From an uncultured Bacteroidales bacterium (GTDB taxonomy: Bacteria; Bacteroidota; Bacteroidia; Bacteroidales; F082): a stretch of DNA of 64,000 nt. The position numbers and the translations under genes are program-made. Below the pieces are notes generated by a model that was given only the letters and a program-made list of their open reading frames with translations, did no database searches and was not told the DNA's origin. Positions 33,276 to 41,095 of this stretch are shown here, piece by piece (the first letter of the stretch is position 1; the number at the start of each line of letters is the position of its first letter). The DNA lies in assembly GCA_900318085.1 (NCBI GenBank), contig ONJF01000003.1, positions 52,448 to 116,447 on the forward strand. The letters are read 5' to 3'.

Positions 33276-34484
33276 ATGAGCGAAATCATCCTTTCCAACA
33301 GAGTTCTGAACATGGCCGAGTCGGCAACGCTGGCCATGACCAACAAGAGCCGTGAACTGAAAGCCCAAGGCATCGACGTCATCAGCCTGAGCATCGGCGA
33401 GCCCGACTTCAACACCCCTGAATCGGCCAAGCAAGCCGGTATCGACGCCATCACCAGCAACGACACACACTACCCGCCCGTGCCTGGCACGCCCGCACTG
33501 CGTAAGGCCATCGCCATCAAGCTGAAACGCGACAACGGCCTCGACTACAAAGAGACTGACATTTTGGTCTCGAACGGTGCCAAGCAAGCCATCAACAATG
33601 TGCTTCTGGCTGTCGTCAACGACGGCGACGAGGTCATCATCCCCGCCCCGTTCTGGGTCTCCTACCCCGAGATGGTAAAACTGGCTGGCGGCGTCCCCGT
33701 CATCGTCAAGAGCGACATCGCCCATGACTTCAAGATTACCGCCGAGCAGTTGGAGAAGGCCATCACGCCCAGAACCAAAGTGTTCATGATCAACACGCCT
33801 TGCAACCCCAGCGGCAGCGTCTTCACCAAGGCCGAGCTGACCGCCATTGCCGAGGTGTTGAGGAAGCACCCCAACATCATCATCATCTCCGACGAGATCT
33901 ATGAGTTCATCCAATACGAACAGAAACACGAGAGCATGGGACAGTTCGAGTTCCTGAAGGACCGTCTTGTCCTCGTCAACGGCGTGGCCAAGGGCTATGC
34001 CATGACGGGTTGGCGCATCGGTTACATCGCCGCACCGCAAGCCATCGTGAAAGCCACCAACAAGATCCAAGGCCAAATCACCTCTGGCATCTGCACCATC
34101 GCACAGGCCGCCGCTGCCAAGGCCATGGAGCTCAGCCCCGAGAACTCAACGGAAATCCAAGAGATGCTGAAGGCCTTCCGCCACCGCCGCGACACCTTCG
34201 TGAAGCTGCTGAACGAAATCCCAGGCGTGAAGTGCAACACCCCCGCCGGTGCCTTCTATGTCTTCCCCGAGATGAAGTCGTTCTACGGCAAGACCGATGG
34301 CGAAACCGTCATCAAGGGTAGTGACGACCTCTGCATGTGGCTGCTTTACAATGCCCATGTGGCCTGCGTGGCCGGCAACGCCTTTGGCAACGACGACTGC
34401 ATCCGTTTGTCATACGCCACCAGCGAGGACAAACTCGTTGAGGCTGTGAAGCGCATCAAGGCTGCTTTAGCCAAACTGCACTAA
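33276..34484 (+). CDS. Class I PLP-dependent aminotransferase (aspartate-type)
   Basis: A 402-residue fold-type I aminotransferase. The PLP Lys is in LVNGVAKGYAMTGWRIGY. NTPCNPSGSVF, ISDEIYEFIQYE and a C-terminal Arg in CIRLSYATSED are typical of the aspartate aminotransferase Ib group. It would exchange amino groups between aspartate and 2-oxoglutarate; related prephenate aminotransferases cannot be excluded by eye. Transcription ends at a strong hairpin terminator 13 bp after the stop codon. Confidence 0.88.
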   Translation: MSEIILSNRVLNMAESATLAMTNKSRELKAQGIDVISLSIGEPDFNTPESAKQAGIDAITSNDTHYPPVPGTPALRKAIAIKLKRDNGLDYKETDILVSNGAKQAINNVLLAVVNDGDEVIIPAPFWVSYPEMVKLAGGVPVIVKSDIAHDFKITAEQLEKAITPRTKVFMINTPCNPSGSVFTKAELTAIAEVLRKHPNIIIISDEIYEFIQYEQKHESMGQFEFLKDRLVLVNGVAKGYAMTGWRIGYIAAPQAIVKATNKIQGQITSGICTIAQAAAAKAMELSPENSTEIQEMLKAFRHRRDTFVKLLNEIPGVKCNTPAGAFYVFPEMKSFYGKTDGETVIKGSDDLCMWLLYNAHVACVAGNAFGNDDCIRLSYATSEDKLVEAVKRIKAALAKLH

Positions 34485-34496
34485 TTCAACACACGA

Positions 34497-34540
34497 AACG
34501 CTCCGTTGGCAATAAAACGCGCTGACGGAGCGTTTTCCTT
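34497..34540 (+). terminator. Rho-independent terminator
   Basis: AACGCTCCGT ... ACGGAGCGTT forms a perfect 10-bp stem with an 18-nt loop, followed by TTCCTTT. It lies just after the aminotransferase stop codon. Confidence 0.8.
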
Positions 34541-34558
34541 TCATCAAAGTCCACTGCC

Positions 34559-35164
34559 ATGATCACCATCCAACAGATTCTCAACATCTTCAACCAAGCC
34601 ATCGACGATTACCACAAGTATGACGATGTCAATCACCCCGTCAGCAACCCCTACGAGGAAAAGACCATCGAGTGGTACCTTTATAGCAAGGAGTGGATCG
34701 ATGCTGTGCAGTGGCACTTGGAAGACCTCATCCGCGACCCCAACATCGACCCCGTGGAGGCTTTGGCCTTGAAACGCCGCATCGACAAGTCGAACCAAGA
34801 CCGCACCGACCTCGTGGAGGCGCTCGACGAATACTTCTGGATGCTGTTTCATGAGGTGACGCCTTTGGCCACGGCCACTTTGAACACCGAGAGTCCTGCT
34901 TGGGCCATCGACCGTCTGTCCATCCTGCAACTGAAGATCTACCACATGAAGGCCGAAGTGGAGCGTACCGATGTCGGCGAGGAGCACAAGGCCAAATGTC
35001 AAGCCAAGCTGAACGTCCTGTTGGAACAGAACACCGACCTCGGCACCGCCATCGCCCAACTATTGGAGGCTTACAAACGTGGCGAGAAAGTGATGAAGGT
35101 CTACAAGCAGATGAAGATGTATAACGACCCCGCATTGAACCCAGTGTTATACGGGAAAAAATGA
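34559..35164 (+). CDS. DUF4254 domain protein
   Basis: A 201-residue all-helical protein with WYLYSKEWIDAVQWHLEDLIRDPNIDP and RIDKSNQDRTDLVEALDEYF, matching what I recall of DUF4254. Function is unknown. It overlaps the next gene, a family 9 glycosyltransferase, by 4 bp (ATGA). That pairing points to a role in lipopolysaccharide core or glycan assembly; this is inference from position. Confidence 0.75.
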   Translation: MITIQQILNIFNQAIDDYHKYDDVNHPVSNPYEEKTIEWYLYSKEWIDAVQWHLEDLIRDPNIDPVEALALKRRIDKSNQDRTDLVEALDEYFWMLFHEVTPLATATLNTESPAWAIDRLSILQLKIYHMKAEVERTDVGEEHKAKCQAKLNVLLEQNTDLGTAIAQLLEAYKRGEKVMKVYKQMKMYNDPALNPVLYGKK

Positions 35165-36171
35165 AGAAACTCCTCATCATACGGTTCTCTGCCTTGGGTG
35201 ACATCGCCATGACCGTGCCCGTCGTCCACGACTTGGCTGTACAGTATCCCGACTTAGACATCACCATGCTCAGCCGGGAGATGGCAAGGCCGTTGTTTGA
35301 GCGAATGCCAAAAAACGTGCATTTCATCGCAGCCGATTTGAAAGGACGGCACAAAGGCTTGCTCGGACTCTGCCGACTTTGGCGCGATGCCCATTTGAGC
35401 GACTTCGACTATATCTCCGACTTCCATGACGTGCTGCGTACCTGGTGGTTGCGCACCGAAGGTTGTCTACGACGCAAAAAGGTGGCAAAAATCGACAAAG
35501 GGCGCAAAGGCAAGAAGGCTTTGACGAGACAGCAAAACAAGGCTTTTGTCCAGCAGGCCACTTCGTTTGAGCGATATGCCAAGGTTTTGAAGCAATTGGG
35601 GTTCCCAATTAAACCAGAATTCACCAAACTTGATTATTCTGCTTTTTGCGAGACGCAAAAAGGGACAAATGAGTCTTGGGTGGGCATCGCGCCTTTCGCC
35701 AAGCATCCCGCCAAGGTTTACCCAATGGAAAAGATGGAGCAAGTCATCAAGGCATTGAGCGAGAGGGAAAACACGACTGTATTCCTTTTTGGCGGAGGTG
35801 ACGAGGAGAAGCGACAGATTACAGCACTCTGCGCCCAGTATCCAAATGTCAAACCGGCCCAAAGCCTACAAGGCTTGAAAGGCGAGCTTGCCCTCATGGG
35901 CCAATTGGATGTGATGCTCAGCATGGATTCCGCCAACATGCATTTGGCCTCCTTGGTCGGCACAAAAGTCGTTTCCGTTTGGGGCGGAACACATCCCTAC
36001 GCAGGCTTTTTGGGCTGGAACCAAAATCCTCATGACTGCGTTCAATTGGAAATGTCATGCCGGCCTTGCTCTGTTTACGGCAACAAGCGCTGTCTGCGTG
36101 GCGATTACATGTGCATGAACGGCATCACGCCTGAGCGCATCCTCAAAAAACTAAGCCCTTACCTGAAATGA
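35161..36171 (+). CDS. Glycosyltransferase family 9 (heptosyltransferase-like)
   Basis: A 336-residue GT-B enzyme. The N-terminus LLIIRFSALGDIAMTVPVVHDL and the C-terminal nucleotide-sugar-binding LSMDSANMHLASLVGTKVVSVWGGTHPYAGF are the GT9 hallmarks. A short Cys-rich segment follows (CRPCSVYGNKRCLRGDYMC), common in Bacteroidota members. It probably adds a sugar to the LPS core. It overlaps both neighbours by 4 bp, so DUF4254, this gene and menG form a coupled set. Confidence 0.88.
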   Translation: MKKLLIIRFSALGDIAMTVPVVHDLAVQYPDLDITMLSREMARPLFERMPKNVHFIAADLKGRHKGLLGLCRLWRDAHLSDFDYISDFHDVLRTWWLRTEGCLRRKKVAKIDKGRKGKKALTRQQNKAFVQQATSFERYAKVLKQLGFPIKPEFTKLDYSAFCETQKGTNESWVGIAPFAKHPAKVYPMEKMEQVIKALSERENTTVFLFGGGDEEKRQITALCAQYPNVKPAQSLQGLKGELALMGQLDVMLSMDSANMHLASLVGTKVVSVWGGTHPYAGFLGWNQNPHDCVQLEMSCRPCSVYGNKRCLRGDYMCMNGITPERILKKLSPYLK

Positions 36172-36863
36172 GCGTCTCCCCCATCGCCGCCATGTTCGAC
36201 CGCATCTCGCCCAAGTACGATGCGCTCAACCACCTGCTCTCCCTTAATATAGATAAGGTGTGGCGGCGCAAGACCGCCAAAGCCGTCTCACGGAATTACC
36301 CGAAAACTATCCTCGATCTCGCCACGGGCACGGCAGACTTGGCCATCGCCATAGCGAGACGCAACCCTCAAGCACAAATCATCGGAATGGACATTTCCGA
36401 GAAAATGCTGGAGATCGGGCAAAAGAAAGTCAAGAGACAAGGTCTTGGGAAGCAAATCGAATTACGCTTGGGCGACGCTGCCCAACTGCCTTTTGAGGAA
36501 GGCTCTTTTGATGCCATCACCGTGGCTTTTGGCGTGCGCAACTTTGAGGATCTGGACAAAGGACTATCTGAAATCCAGCGCGTGTTGAAAGACCATGGAC
36601 AAGCCGTCATCCTGGAGTTCTCCATGCCGGAGCGTTTCCCCGTGAAGCAGCTCTACCGTTTCTATTTCAGGCATGTGTTGCCCAAAATCGGAAAACAGGT
36701 TTCAAAAGACGCTGCCGCCTATTCCTACTTGCCTGAATCGGTGGGAAGGTTTCCCAAACCCAAGGATTTTTTAAGCCTATTGGCCCAAAAAGGATGGGTA
36801 AACGGCGACATGAAAAGGCTCTCTTTCGGTATTGCGACATTGTATACCGCCCAAAAGGGATAA
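36168..36863 (+). CDS. menG: Demethylmenaquinone methyltransferase
   Basis: A 231-residue class I SAM methyltransferase of the UbiE/MenG family. SAM-binding ILDLATGTADLAIAIARR, the family motifs FDRISPKYDALNHLLSL at the N-terminus, and GVRNFEDLDKGLSEI are diagnostic. It methylates demethylmenaquinone, the likely quinone in these bacteria. The next gene, porT, is a neighbour of this methyltransferase in other T9SS-bearing genomes as well, as far as I recall. Confidence 0.9.
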   Translation: MSVSPIAAMFDRISPKYDALNHLLSLNIDKVWRRKTAKAVSRNYPKTILDLATGTADLAIAIARRNPQAQIIGMDISEKMLEIGQKKVKRQGLGKQIELRLGDAAQLPFEEGSFDAITVAFGVRNFEDLDKGLSEIQRVLKDHGQAVILEFSMPERFPVKQLYRFYFRHVLPKIGKQVSKDAAAYSYLPESVGRFPKPKDFLSLLAQKGWVNGDMKRLSFGIATLYTAQKG

Positions 36864-36882
36864 AAGGTATTCCATTTTTTCC

Positions 36883-36890
36883 TAATTTTG
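36883..36890 (+). promoter_or_regulatory. -7 box TAATTTTG
   Basis: TAnnTTTG match 64 bp upstream of the porT-like start codon. Confidence 0.5.
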
Positions 36891-36953
36891 CCGCCGAATT
36901 TGCGCAATAAAAGCAAAGTAGCATCGTTTAATTCTCGTTAAAACCGAATAGAC

Positions 36954-37754
36954 TTGAAAAAAGCACTGAAAATAATCGCCGTCACGCTGTTGCTCATCGC
37001 GGCGGTCGTCCCCGCCCAAGCCCAGCGAAGGGTCATCCACTACCTGCCCAAATACGAGCAGGAGCCTTACCATTTCGGATTCCTGCTGGCTTACAACCAG
37101 ATGATGTACACCGTTAAAACTGTTGAGGACTACCAGAATGTCCCCCAGCCCGCCAACTCATGGCCCAACGGCAACTACAACATCCCGAGCACGCAAAACC
37201 TCTATGTCTACAACATTGAGACCCTGCAAACGCCTGGTTTCACCGTGGGCATCATTGGCAGCAAACGCCTTGGTCGCTATTTCGATCTGCGTCTCATCCC
37301 CTCTTTGAGCTTCAGCGAGCGACGCATGCGTTACGATGTCGCTGTCAAAAACCTGGATGGCGAAATCACCATGAAAACCTTCACCAAGTCGATCGGTACC
37401 ACCTTCGTCGAATTCCCACTCAACATCAAATACCGTTCGAAGCGCTACAACAACATCGGTGCTTACCTGATGGGGGGCGTCAACCCGAAAATCGACCTGG
37501 CCTCACAGAAAGACAACAAGGAGACCGACGGACAGGGCAACGAGTTCATCAACAACTTAGTCACCAAACGCTTCGATGTGGCTGGAGAAATCGGTGCCGG
37601 CTTCGACATCTACAACCAGTGGTTCAAGATGGGCATTGAGGTTAAAATGAGCTACGGCTTGCTCGACATCGTGAAGAACGAAGCCTTCATCTACACCGCT
37701 CCCATCGACAAATTGCGTAACAAACTGTTCCAAATCTCGCTGATTGTGGAGTAA
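36954..37754 (+). CDS. porT: PorT-like outer membrane beta-barrel protein (T9SS)
   Basis: A 266-residue protein with a signal peptide ending PAQAQRR and a run of amphipathic strands (YHFGFLLAYNQMMYTV, RLIPSLSFSERRMRYDV, TTFVEFPLNIKYRSKRYNNIGAYLMGG, WFKMGIEVKMSYGLLDIV), as in eight-stranded barrels. Its C-terminal aromatic/aliphatic strand LFQISLIVE fits an outer membrane protein. PorT is required for type IX secretion in Porphyromonas. The start is a TTG: no ATG or GTG is in frame before the signal peptide. This identification rests on topology and the menG neighbour. Confidence 0.78.
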   Translation: MKKALKIIAVTLLLIAAVVPAQAQRRVIHYLPKYEQEPYHFGFLLAYNQMMYTVKTVEDYQNVPQPANSWPNGNYNIPSTQNLYVYNIETLQTPGFTVGIIGSKRLGRYFDLRLIPSLSFSERRMRYDVAVKNLDGEITMKTFTKSIGTTFVEFPLNIKYRSKRYNNIGAYLMGGVNPKIDLASQKDNKETDGQGNEFINNLVTKRFDVAGEIGAGFDIYNQWFKMGIEVKMSYGLLDIVKNEAFIYTAPIDKLRNKLFQISLIVE

Positions 37755-37843
37755 TTCATGGTTGTACAATCTTGATTTACAAATAATTATAAAATTTTTG
37801 ACAAAATTCTCAACGAAACCGTTGTAGGTAACGAAATTTTGTC

Positions 37844-37851
37844 TACTTTTG
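37844..37851 (+). promoter_or_regulatory. tRNA-Glu promoter, -7 box TACTTTTG
   Basis: TAnnTTTG match 24 bp upstream of the tRNA. A TTG at 37822-37824 sits 19 bp further upstream as a -33 element. Confidence 0.65.
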
Positions 37852-37875
37852 CAGCGTCAAAATTTGACACGAAGT

Positions 37876-37952
37876 GGTCTCTTCGTCTAGTCTGGTCAGG
37901 ACGTCAGGTTTTCATCCTGGTAACTCGGGTTCAAATCCCGGAGAGACTACCA
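37876..37952 (+). tRNA. tRNA-Glu (anticodon UUC)
   Basis: A 77-nt cloverleaf with encoded CCA. The acceptor GGTCTCT pairs with AGAGACT (first pair G-U). The anticodon stem TCAGG/CCTGG has the loop TTTTCAT (anticodon TTC), and the T loop is TTCAAAT. The last 21 nt, from 37932, are part of the 22-bp sequence repeated at 60067-60088, so this gene is the integration site of the element. The 3' end is restored by the element's own attachment sequence. Confidence 0.95.
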
Positions 37953-37953
37953 A
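37932..37953 (+). other. attL: left attachment repeat (22 bp)
   Basis: Identical over 22 bp to 60067-60088, and mismatched immediately outside on both sides. It covers the 3' part of tRNA-Glu from the T loop to one base past CCA. Confidence 0.9.
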
Positions 37954-37956
37954 ACA

Positions 37957-37994
37957 AAACCCTAACCCGTTGAAAATCAAGGTTAGGGTTTTTT
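37957..37994 (+). terminator. Element-borne terminator for tRNA-Glu
   Basis: AAACCCTAACC ... GGTTAGGGTTT, an 11-bp stem with a 13-nt loop, followed by a T run. It lies 5 bp after the tRNA, inside the element, replacing the host terminator now at 60091. Confidence 0.85.
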
Positions 37995-37996
37995 AT

Positions 37997-38015
37997 TTGC
38001 ACTATTTTTGCACTA
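37997..38015 (+). promoter_or_regulatory. Left-end recombinase arm-type sites (TTGCACTA x2)
   Basis: Two direct copies of TTGCACTA at 37997 and 38008, 11 bp apart (one helical turn). Copies of the same octamer occur at the right end, and the 17-bp TTTTGCACTAATGAGTT is shared by both ends. Confidence 0.6.
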
Positions 38016-38115
38016 ATGAGTTTTTCCCCTACCCTCTTCTTTAAACATAAAGAGGGTCGCGCATCATCTCGACGGCGACCCAAGTACGATAAATTTATTC
38101 CTTAATGGAACAATG

Positions 38116-38123
38116 CAAAGATA
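38116..38123 (-). promoter_or_regulatory. Left-end outward promoter TATCTTTG
   Basis: A minus-strand TAnnTTTG box reading toward attL. Downstream are two overlapping hairpins (GGGTCGC ... GCGACCC and ACCCTCTT ... AAGAGGGT) and the terminator stem at 37957. No open frame of note follows, so a small RNA of about 150 nt is possible. The box lies in a context (TTCGTATCTTTGC) nearly identical to that of the integrase promoter at 59919. Confidence 0.4.
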
Positions 38124-38195
38124 CGAAGTCTTTTTTGATAAGCAACAACAAAAGACATAAATTGCGCTTGAGGGACATTTTGGGAGCCTGACTGG

Positions 38196-38262
38196 CTGAC
38201 AATGGCTGCGGCTATAAAGCTGCCCCAAAAAGGTGAAAGCCCTCCCCCGCAGCCTTTGGCAG
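38196..38262. ncRNA. Twin long hairpin, copy 1
   Basis: A 16-nt arm at 38196-38211 pairs with 38247-38262 around a 35-nt loop; the core stem is GGCTGCGG/CCGCAGCC. A second hairpin of identical geometry lies at 38370-38436. The paired C-G to T-A change between the copies supports a conserved structure. Whether it is transcribed is unknown. Confidence 0.5.
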
Positions 38263-38369
38263 ACAGGCAGCCCTCCGAATCCCTTTAACTGCTTGAACGG
38301 GGATTGCGGATTTTGAGCGAGGATGAGAAACAAGAGCGGGAAAACGAAAACCCATTTTTTAGCCGAGGG

Positions 38370-38436
38370 CTGACAAAGGTTGCGGCTAATAAGCTTCCTA
38401 AAAGATGCGAAATCTGACCTCCGCAACCTTTGGCAG
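38370..38436. ncRNA. Twin long hairpin, copy 2
   Basis: The arm 38370-38385 pairs with 38421-38436 around a 35-nt loop; the core stem is GGTTGCGG/CCGCAACC. The loops of both copies share CTA...AAGCT and GAAA blocks. The rest of the 37953-38557 gap holds no credible gene. Confidence 0.5.
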
Positions 38437-38493
38437 ACATCGGATTAACAATAACACTACAACTGAACGAGAGGGCGTATTTCGCGCCCTACG

Positions 38494-38525
38494 ACAAAAA
38501 AGAAAGGCACCCATCAGGATGCCTT
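38494..38525 (-). terminator. Terminator of the DUF6266-like cluster
   Basis: On the minus strand AAGGCA-TCCTGATGGG-TGCCTT is followed by TCTTTTTT, 33 bp after the stop codon of the first DUF6266-like gene. Confidence 0.75.
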
Positions 38526-38557
38526 CGTGATTGCTGCCGTTGTCTGTTCGTAGGGCG

Positions 38558-39244
38558 TTACGCCTTGTTGATTTTGCGACCGACCTTTTCGGCTCTTGTC
38601 TTGATGATGAACGAGCCGAAGCCACGGAGATAGACATTCTCTCCCTTGGCGGCATAAGTCAAGTAGAAGCGAACGGCATCGCCGACTTCTGCCCAACTGC
38701 CGACGGGAACGGTCACACCCATAGACGGGTCGGTTTCTTCGGTGTTGAAGATGCCGATTTTCTTCTGGGTGAGGTTGTAGGCCACAACGATGAAGTTGGC
38801 TTCGACTGGCTTGCCGATCTGCTCTGCTGCGGCAGGCTCAGCGTAGAAGTCCTTCACATCGTTGGTGAGTGTGACCACGCTTTCAAGCATGGGTGATTCG
38901 ATGTGCTCACCGCTACCGATGCCCTCCATCAGGGAGAGGTCAACCGTCTTGACATCATTCACAATGGCGGCGGCAGCTGCCAATTGATGGACAAGCATGT
39001 TGCGACGGGTTCTGCCGCTGGTGACAGATGGATAGAGCGAGGCAAGCTGCTCAGTGGTTAACTGCCCAGCAAGCCCCTGAATCTCTCTGAAGTAGTTGCG
39101 CTGCGCCATCTGTGCAGCGGTCTTAGGGTCTTTCTGCGATTGTGGAAGGCCTTTCATGTAGGCGATGCCATTCCACGAGGCACCAATAACGGTACCAACT
39201 TTGCCTTTGAATCCGCCTAAAATTCCTTGCTTTATTTTGCCCAT
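38558..39244 (-). CDS. DUF6266-like protein, paralogue A
   Basis: A 228-residue protein, last of three tandem paralogues. All begin MGKIKQGILGGF followed by GKVGTV and a Trp-Asn-Gly-Ile motif. The N-terminal module (about 1-85) is conserved, including RRNMLVHQLAAAAA. The C-terminal part looks like an Ig/FN3-type beta domain (EANFIVVAYNLTQKKIGIFNTEE) and ends in a short basic tail. I see no signal peptide, membrane helix or catalytic motif. The family name is from memory and its function is unknown; the basic glycine-rich start could bind nucleic acid. The gene is followed by a good terminator. Confidence 0.72.
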   Translation of the reverse strand: MGKIKQGILGGFKGKVGTVIGASWNGIAYMKGLPQSQKDPKTAAQMAQRNYFREIQGLAGQLTTEQLASLYPSVTSGRTRRNMLVHQLAAAAAIVNDVKTVDLSLMEGIGSGEHIESPMLESVVTLTNDVKDFYAEPAAAEQIGKPVEANFIVVAYNLTQKKIGIFNTEETDPSMGVTVPVGSWAEVGDAVRFYLTYAAKGENVYLRGFGSFIIKTRAEKVGRKINKA

Positions 39245-39268
39245 GGTTGTAGAGTTTTTAGGTTAGTA

Positions 39269-40027
39269 TTACGGTTGCTTATTTTGTATAGTTGGTAGGG
39301 ACTTGGTAGGGAGCGGGTCAGTACCTGATTCGGGCTGTTTTTCCACTCCCATGTCCTTTTTCTTTTTGGGTGGCCGTGCGGGTCGTTTGGTGACACCCAA
39401 GGTGCCGATACTGACACGCGAACGGCTTTGGCTGGTGACAAACATGAATCCTGAGAACTCGTCGCTGGGATTGCCGTAAGGCTTCACATTGACTTCGAAG
39501 GATTGTTTGCCTGTGCTTTTCAGCGTCACTGGAGAAGTGATGAGAAACAGCTTCTGTTGCGTGATGTTGGCAACCAAGATGACGGGATAGTTGTCTGGGT
39601 GCTGGTCGCGGTAGTAGGTCACGGCCTCCCAAGAGATTTGGAGGTCGGAACGATTGGCATTGACCGAGACCGCCGGAAGGTCGGTCGTCGGGGAATTGCC
39701 GAGAGTGGTCAGGCTGTCGAGGTCGATGGTTCTGGTCTTGTCGATGACAGCCGCATAGGAAGCCAACTGCTGGACGAGCAGATTTCTGCGAGTCATGCCC
39801 TTGGGCTTCTTCGGATAGATGAATTCCAAATCCTCGTTGGAGAGGGACATCGAGAGAGTGACCAACTCCTTGAAATAGCCCTGCTGCATTTTCTGGTTGC
39901 CCGACCTGCTCTTCTTGTAGGACTGAGGCAAGCCTTTCATGTAGAAGATGCCATTCCAGTAGGAGCCGACCACAGTGCCGACCTTGCCACTAAATCCACC
40001 GAGGATGCCTTGTTTTATTTTGCCCAT
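39269..40027 (-). CDS. DUF6266-like protein, paralogue B
   Basis: A 252-residue middle member of the tandem family. The N-terminus MGKIKQGILGGFSGKVGTVV and KGMTRRNLLVQQLASYAA align with A and C. The beta-rich part (SDLQISWEAVTYYRDQHPDNYPVILVANITQQKLFLI) is more diverged. It has the longest, Lys/Pro-rich C-terminal tail (RPARPPKKKK and beyond). Its ATG lies 24 bp after the terminator hairpin that follows paralogue C, so expression may need read-through or an unseen promoter. The gap to A is 24 bp. Function unknown. Confidence 0.72.
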   Translation of the reverse strand: MGKIKQGILGGFSGKVGTVVGSYWNGIFYMKGLPQSYKKSRSGNQKMQQGYFKELVTLSMSLSNEDLEFIYPKKPKGMTRRNLLVQQLASYAAVIDKTRTIDLDSLTTLGNSPTTDLPAVSVNANRSDLQISWEAVTYYRDQHPDNYPVILVANITQQKLFLITSPVTLKSTGKQSFEVNVKPYGNPSDEFSGFMFVTSQSRSRVSIGTLGVTKRPARPPKKKKDMGVEKQPESGTDPLPTKSLPTIQNKQP

Positions 40028-40050
40028 TGCGTTTCGATTTTGGTGTTTTC

Positions 40051-40079
40051 AAAAAAAGCCGCCCGACTGGACGGCTTTT
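40051..40079 (-). terminator. Terminator between paralogues C and B
   Basis: On the minus strand AAGCCGTCC-agtc-GGGCGGCTT is followed by a run of T. It is 22 bp after the stop codon of paralogue C, so C should be expressed more than B and A. Confidence 0.75.
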
Positions 40080-40101
40080 CAACATTCAACCCGATAAGCG
40101 A

Positions 40102-40773
40102 TTAGTCGCGCTTCTTGGGTTTGGCAGGACGCTTGGTCACGATCATCGTGCCGAAGCCGACGAGAGCAATCTTGGAGCCTGTGGCGAGCATGAAGCCCGA
40201 GAAGGTGTCTTCGGCTTCGCCATAGGCAGCCAGGCCAACATTGAACGACTGGGTACCAGCCGTGCCGATGGTGGCGGTGGAAGGCACCAGATAGACTTTC
40301 TTCTTGGTGACGTTGGCCACGAAGATGACGGGGTACTCCTCGCCGTGCTCAGCACGGAAGGCGTTGGCACCCTCCCAAGAGATGGTCAGGTTTTCGCCAG
40401 CTGCGGCGATGGTGACCTCTGGCAGGTCATCCGTCGGCGCGTTGCCGAGGGAGTTGATGTTGCCCAAGTCGACGCTCTTGGTGTCGCCATCGACGGTGGC
40501 GACAGCAGTGAGCTGCTTGACGAGGACGTTGTGACGGGTCATGCCGCTGATAGCCTCAGGGAACAAGAATTTCATCTGTTCGTCCGAGAACTGGGCGGCG
40601 ATGTCCAGCACTTCCCTGAAGAAGCCGCGTTGCTTGGTCTGCGCTGCGGTCTTCGGGTTCTTGTGGGACTGGGCGAGGCCACGCATGTAGCTGATGCCGT
40701 TCCACGATGCACCGATGACGGTGCCGACCTTACCTCTGAATCCTCCGAGGATTCCTTGCTTAATCTTTCCCAT
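40102..40773 (-). CDS. DUF6266-like protein, paralogue C (first of the cluster)
   Basis: A 223-residue protein starting MGKIKQGILGGFRGKVGTVIG. It shares with A the GASWNGI and DPKTAAQ/NPKTAAQ segments almost unchanged, so A and C are the closest pair. The C-terminal half has the Ig-like ENLTISWEGANAFRAEHGEEYPVIFVANVTKKKVYLV and ends KRPAKPKKRD. A TACATTTG promoter lies 50 bp upstream and a terminator follows its stop codon. Neither sequence nor neighbours reveal a function. Three tandem copies suggest diversification of a binding protein. Confidence 0.74.
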   Translation of the reverse strand: MGKIKQGILGGFRGKVGTVIGASWNGISYMRGLAQSHKNPKTAAQTKQRGFFREVLDIAAQFSDEQMKFLFPEAISGMTRHNVLVKQLTAVATVDGDTKSVDLGNINSLGNAPTDDLPEVTIAAAGENLTISWEGANAFRAEHGEEYPVIFVANVTKKKVYLVPSTATIGTAGTQSFNVGLAAYGEAEDTFSGFMLATGSKIALVGFGTMIVTKRPAKPKKRD

Positions 40774-40822
40774 TGTTCTTATCTTTTTAGTGGTTAATAA
40801 ATTTGGTTAGCTGTCTTTTCCG

Positions 40823-40830
40823 CAAATGTA
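40823..40830 (-). promoter_or_regulatory. -7 box TACATTTG of the DUF6266-like cluster
   Basis: Minus-strand TAnnTTTG match 50 bp upstream of paralogue C. Confidence 0.55.
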
Positions 40831-41095
40831 TAATCTTTTTATTTACAGCAGGTTATACTGGTGTTGCTTGCATTCTTTTGCGCTGGTTTGCGTAGTTTGG
40901 AGCGAAAAAAAACATTACTACACTCAAAAGAAATGAGAAGATTGCGCCTAAGGTCGTCAACGAGGTGGTTAAAAAAGCAAGTACCCTAACGGCAAACGGA
41001 GACCCGCGATAGAGGGGCGTAGTTTATTTAGGGGCTTGGCTTTTTTAAGCACCGTACCCGAGAAGGTGACATTAAGCCTTTACGACAAACCACTT

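Noticed and set aside
38064-38426. Minus-strand open frame of 120 codons at the element's left end
   Set aside because: It runs through the twin hairpins and the left-end promoter, and its product has no recognisable domain.
40027-40797. Long plus-strand frame opposite paralogue C
   Set aside because: It is antisense to a clearly conserved family member with its own promoter and terminator.
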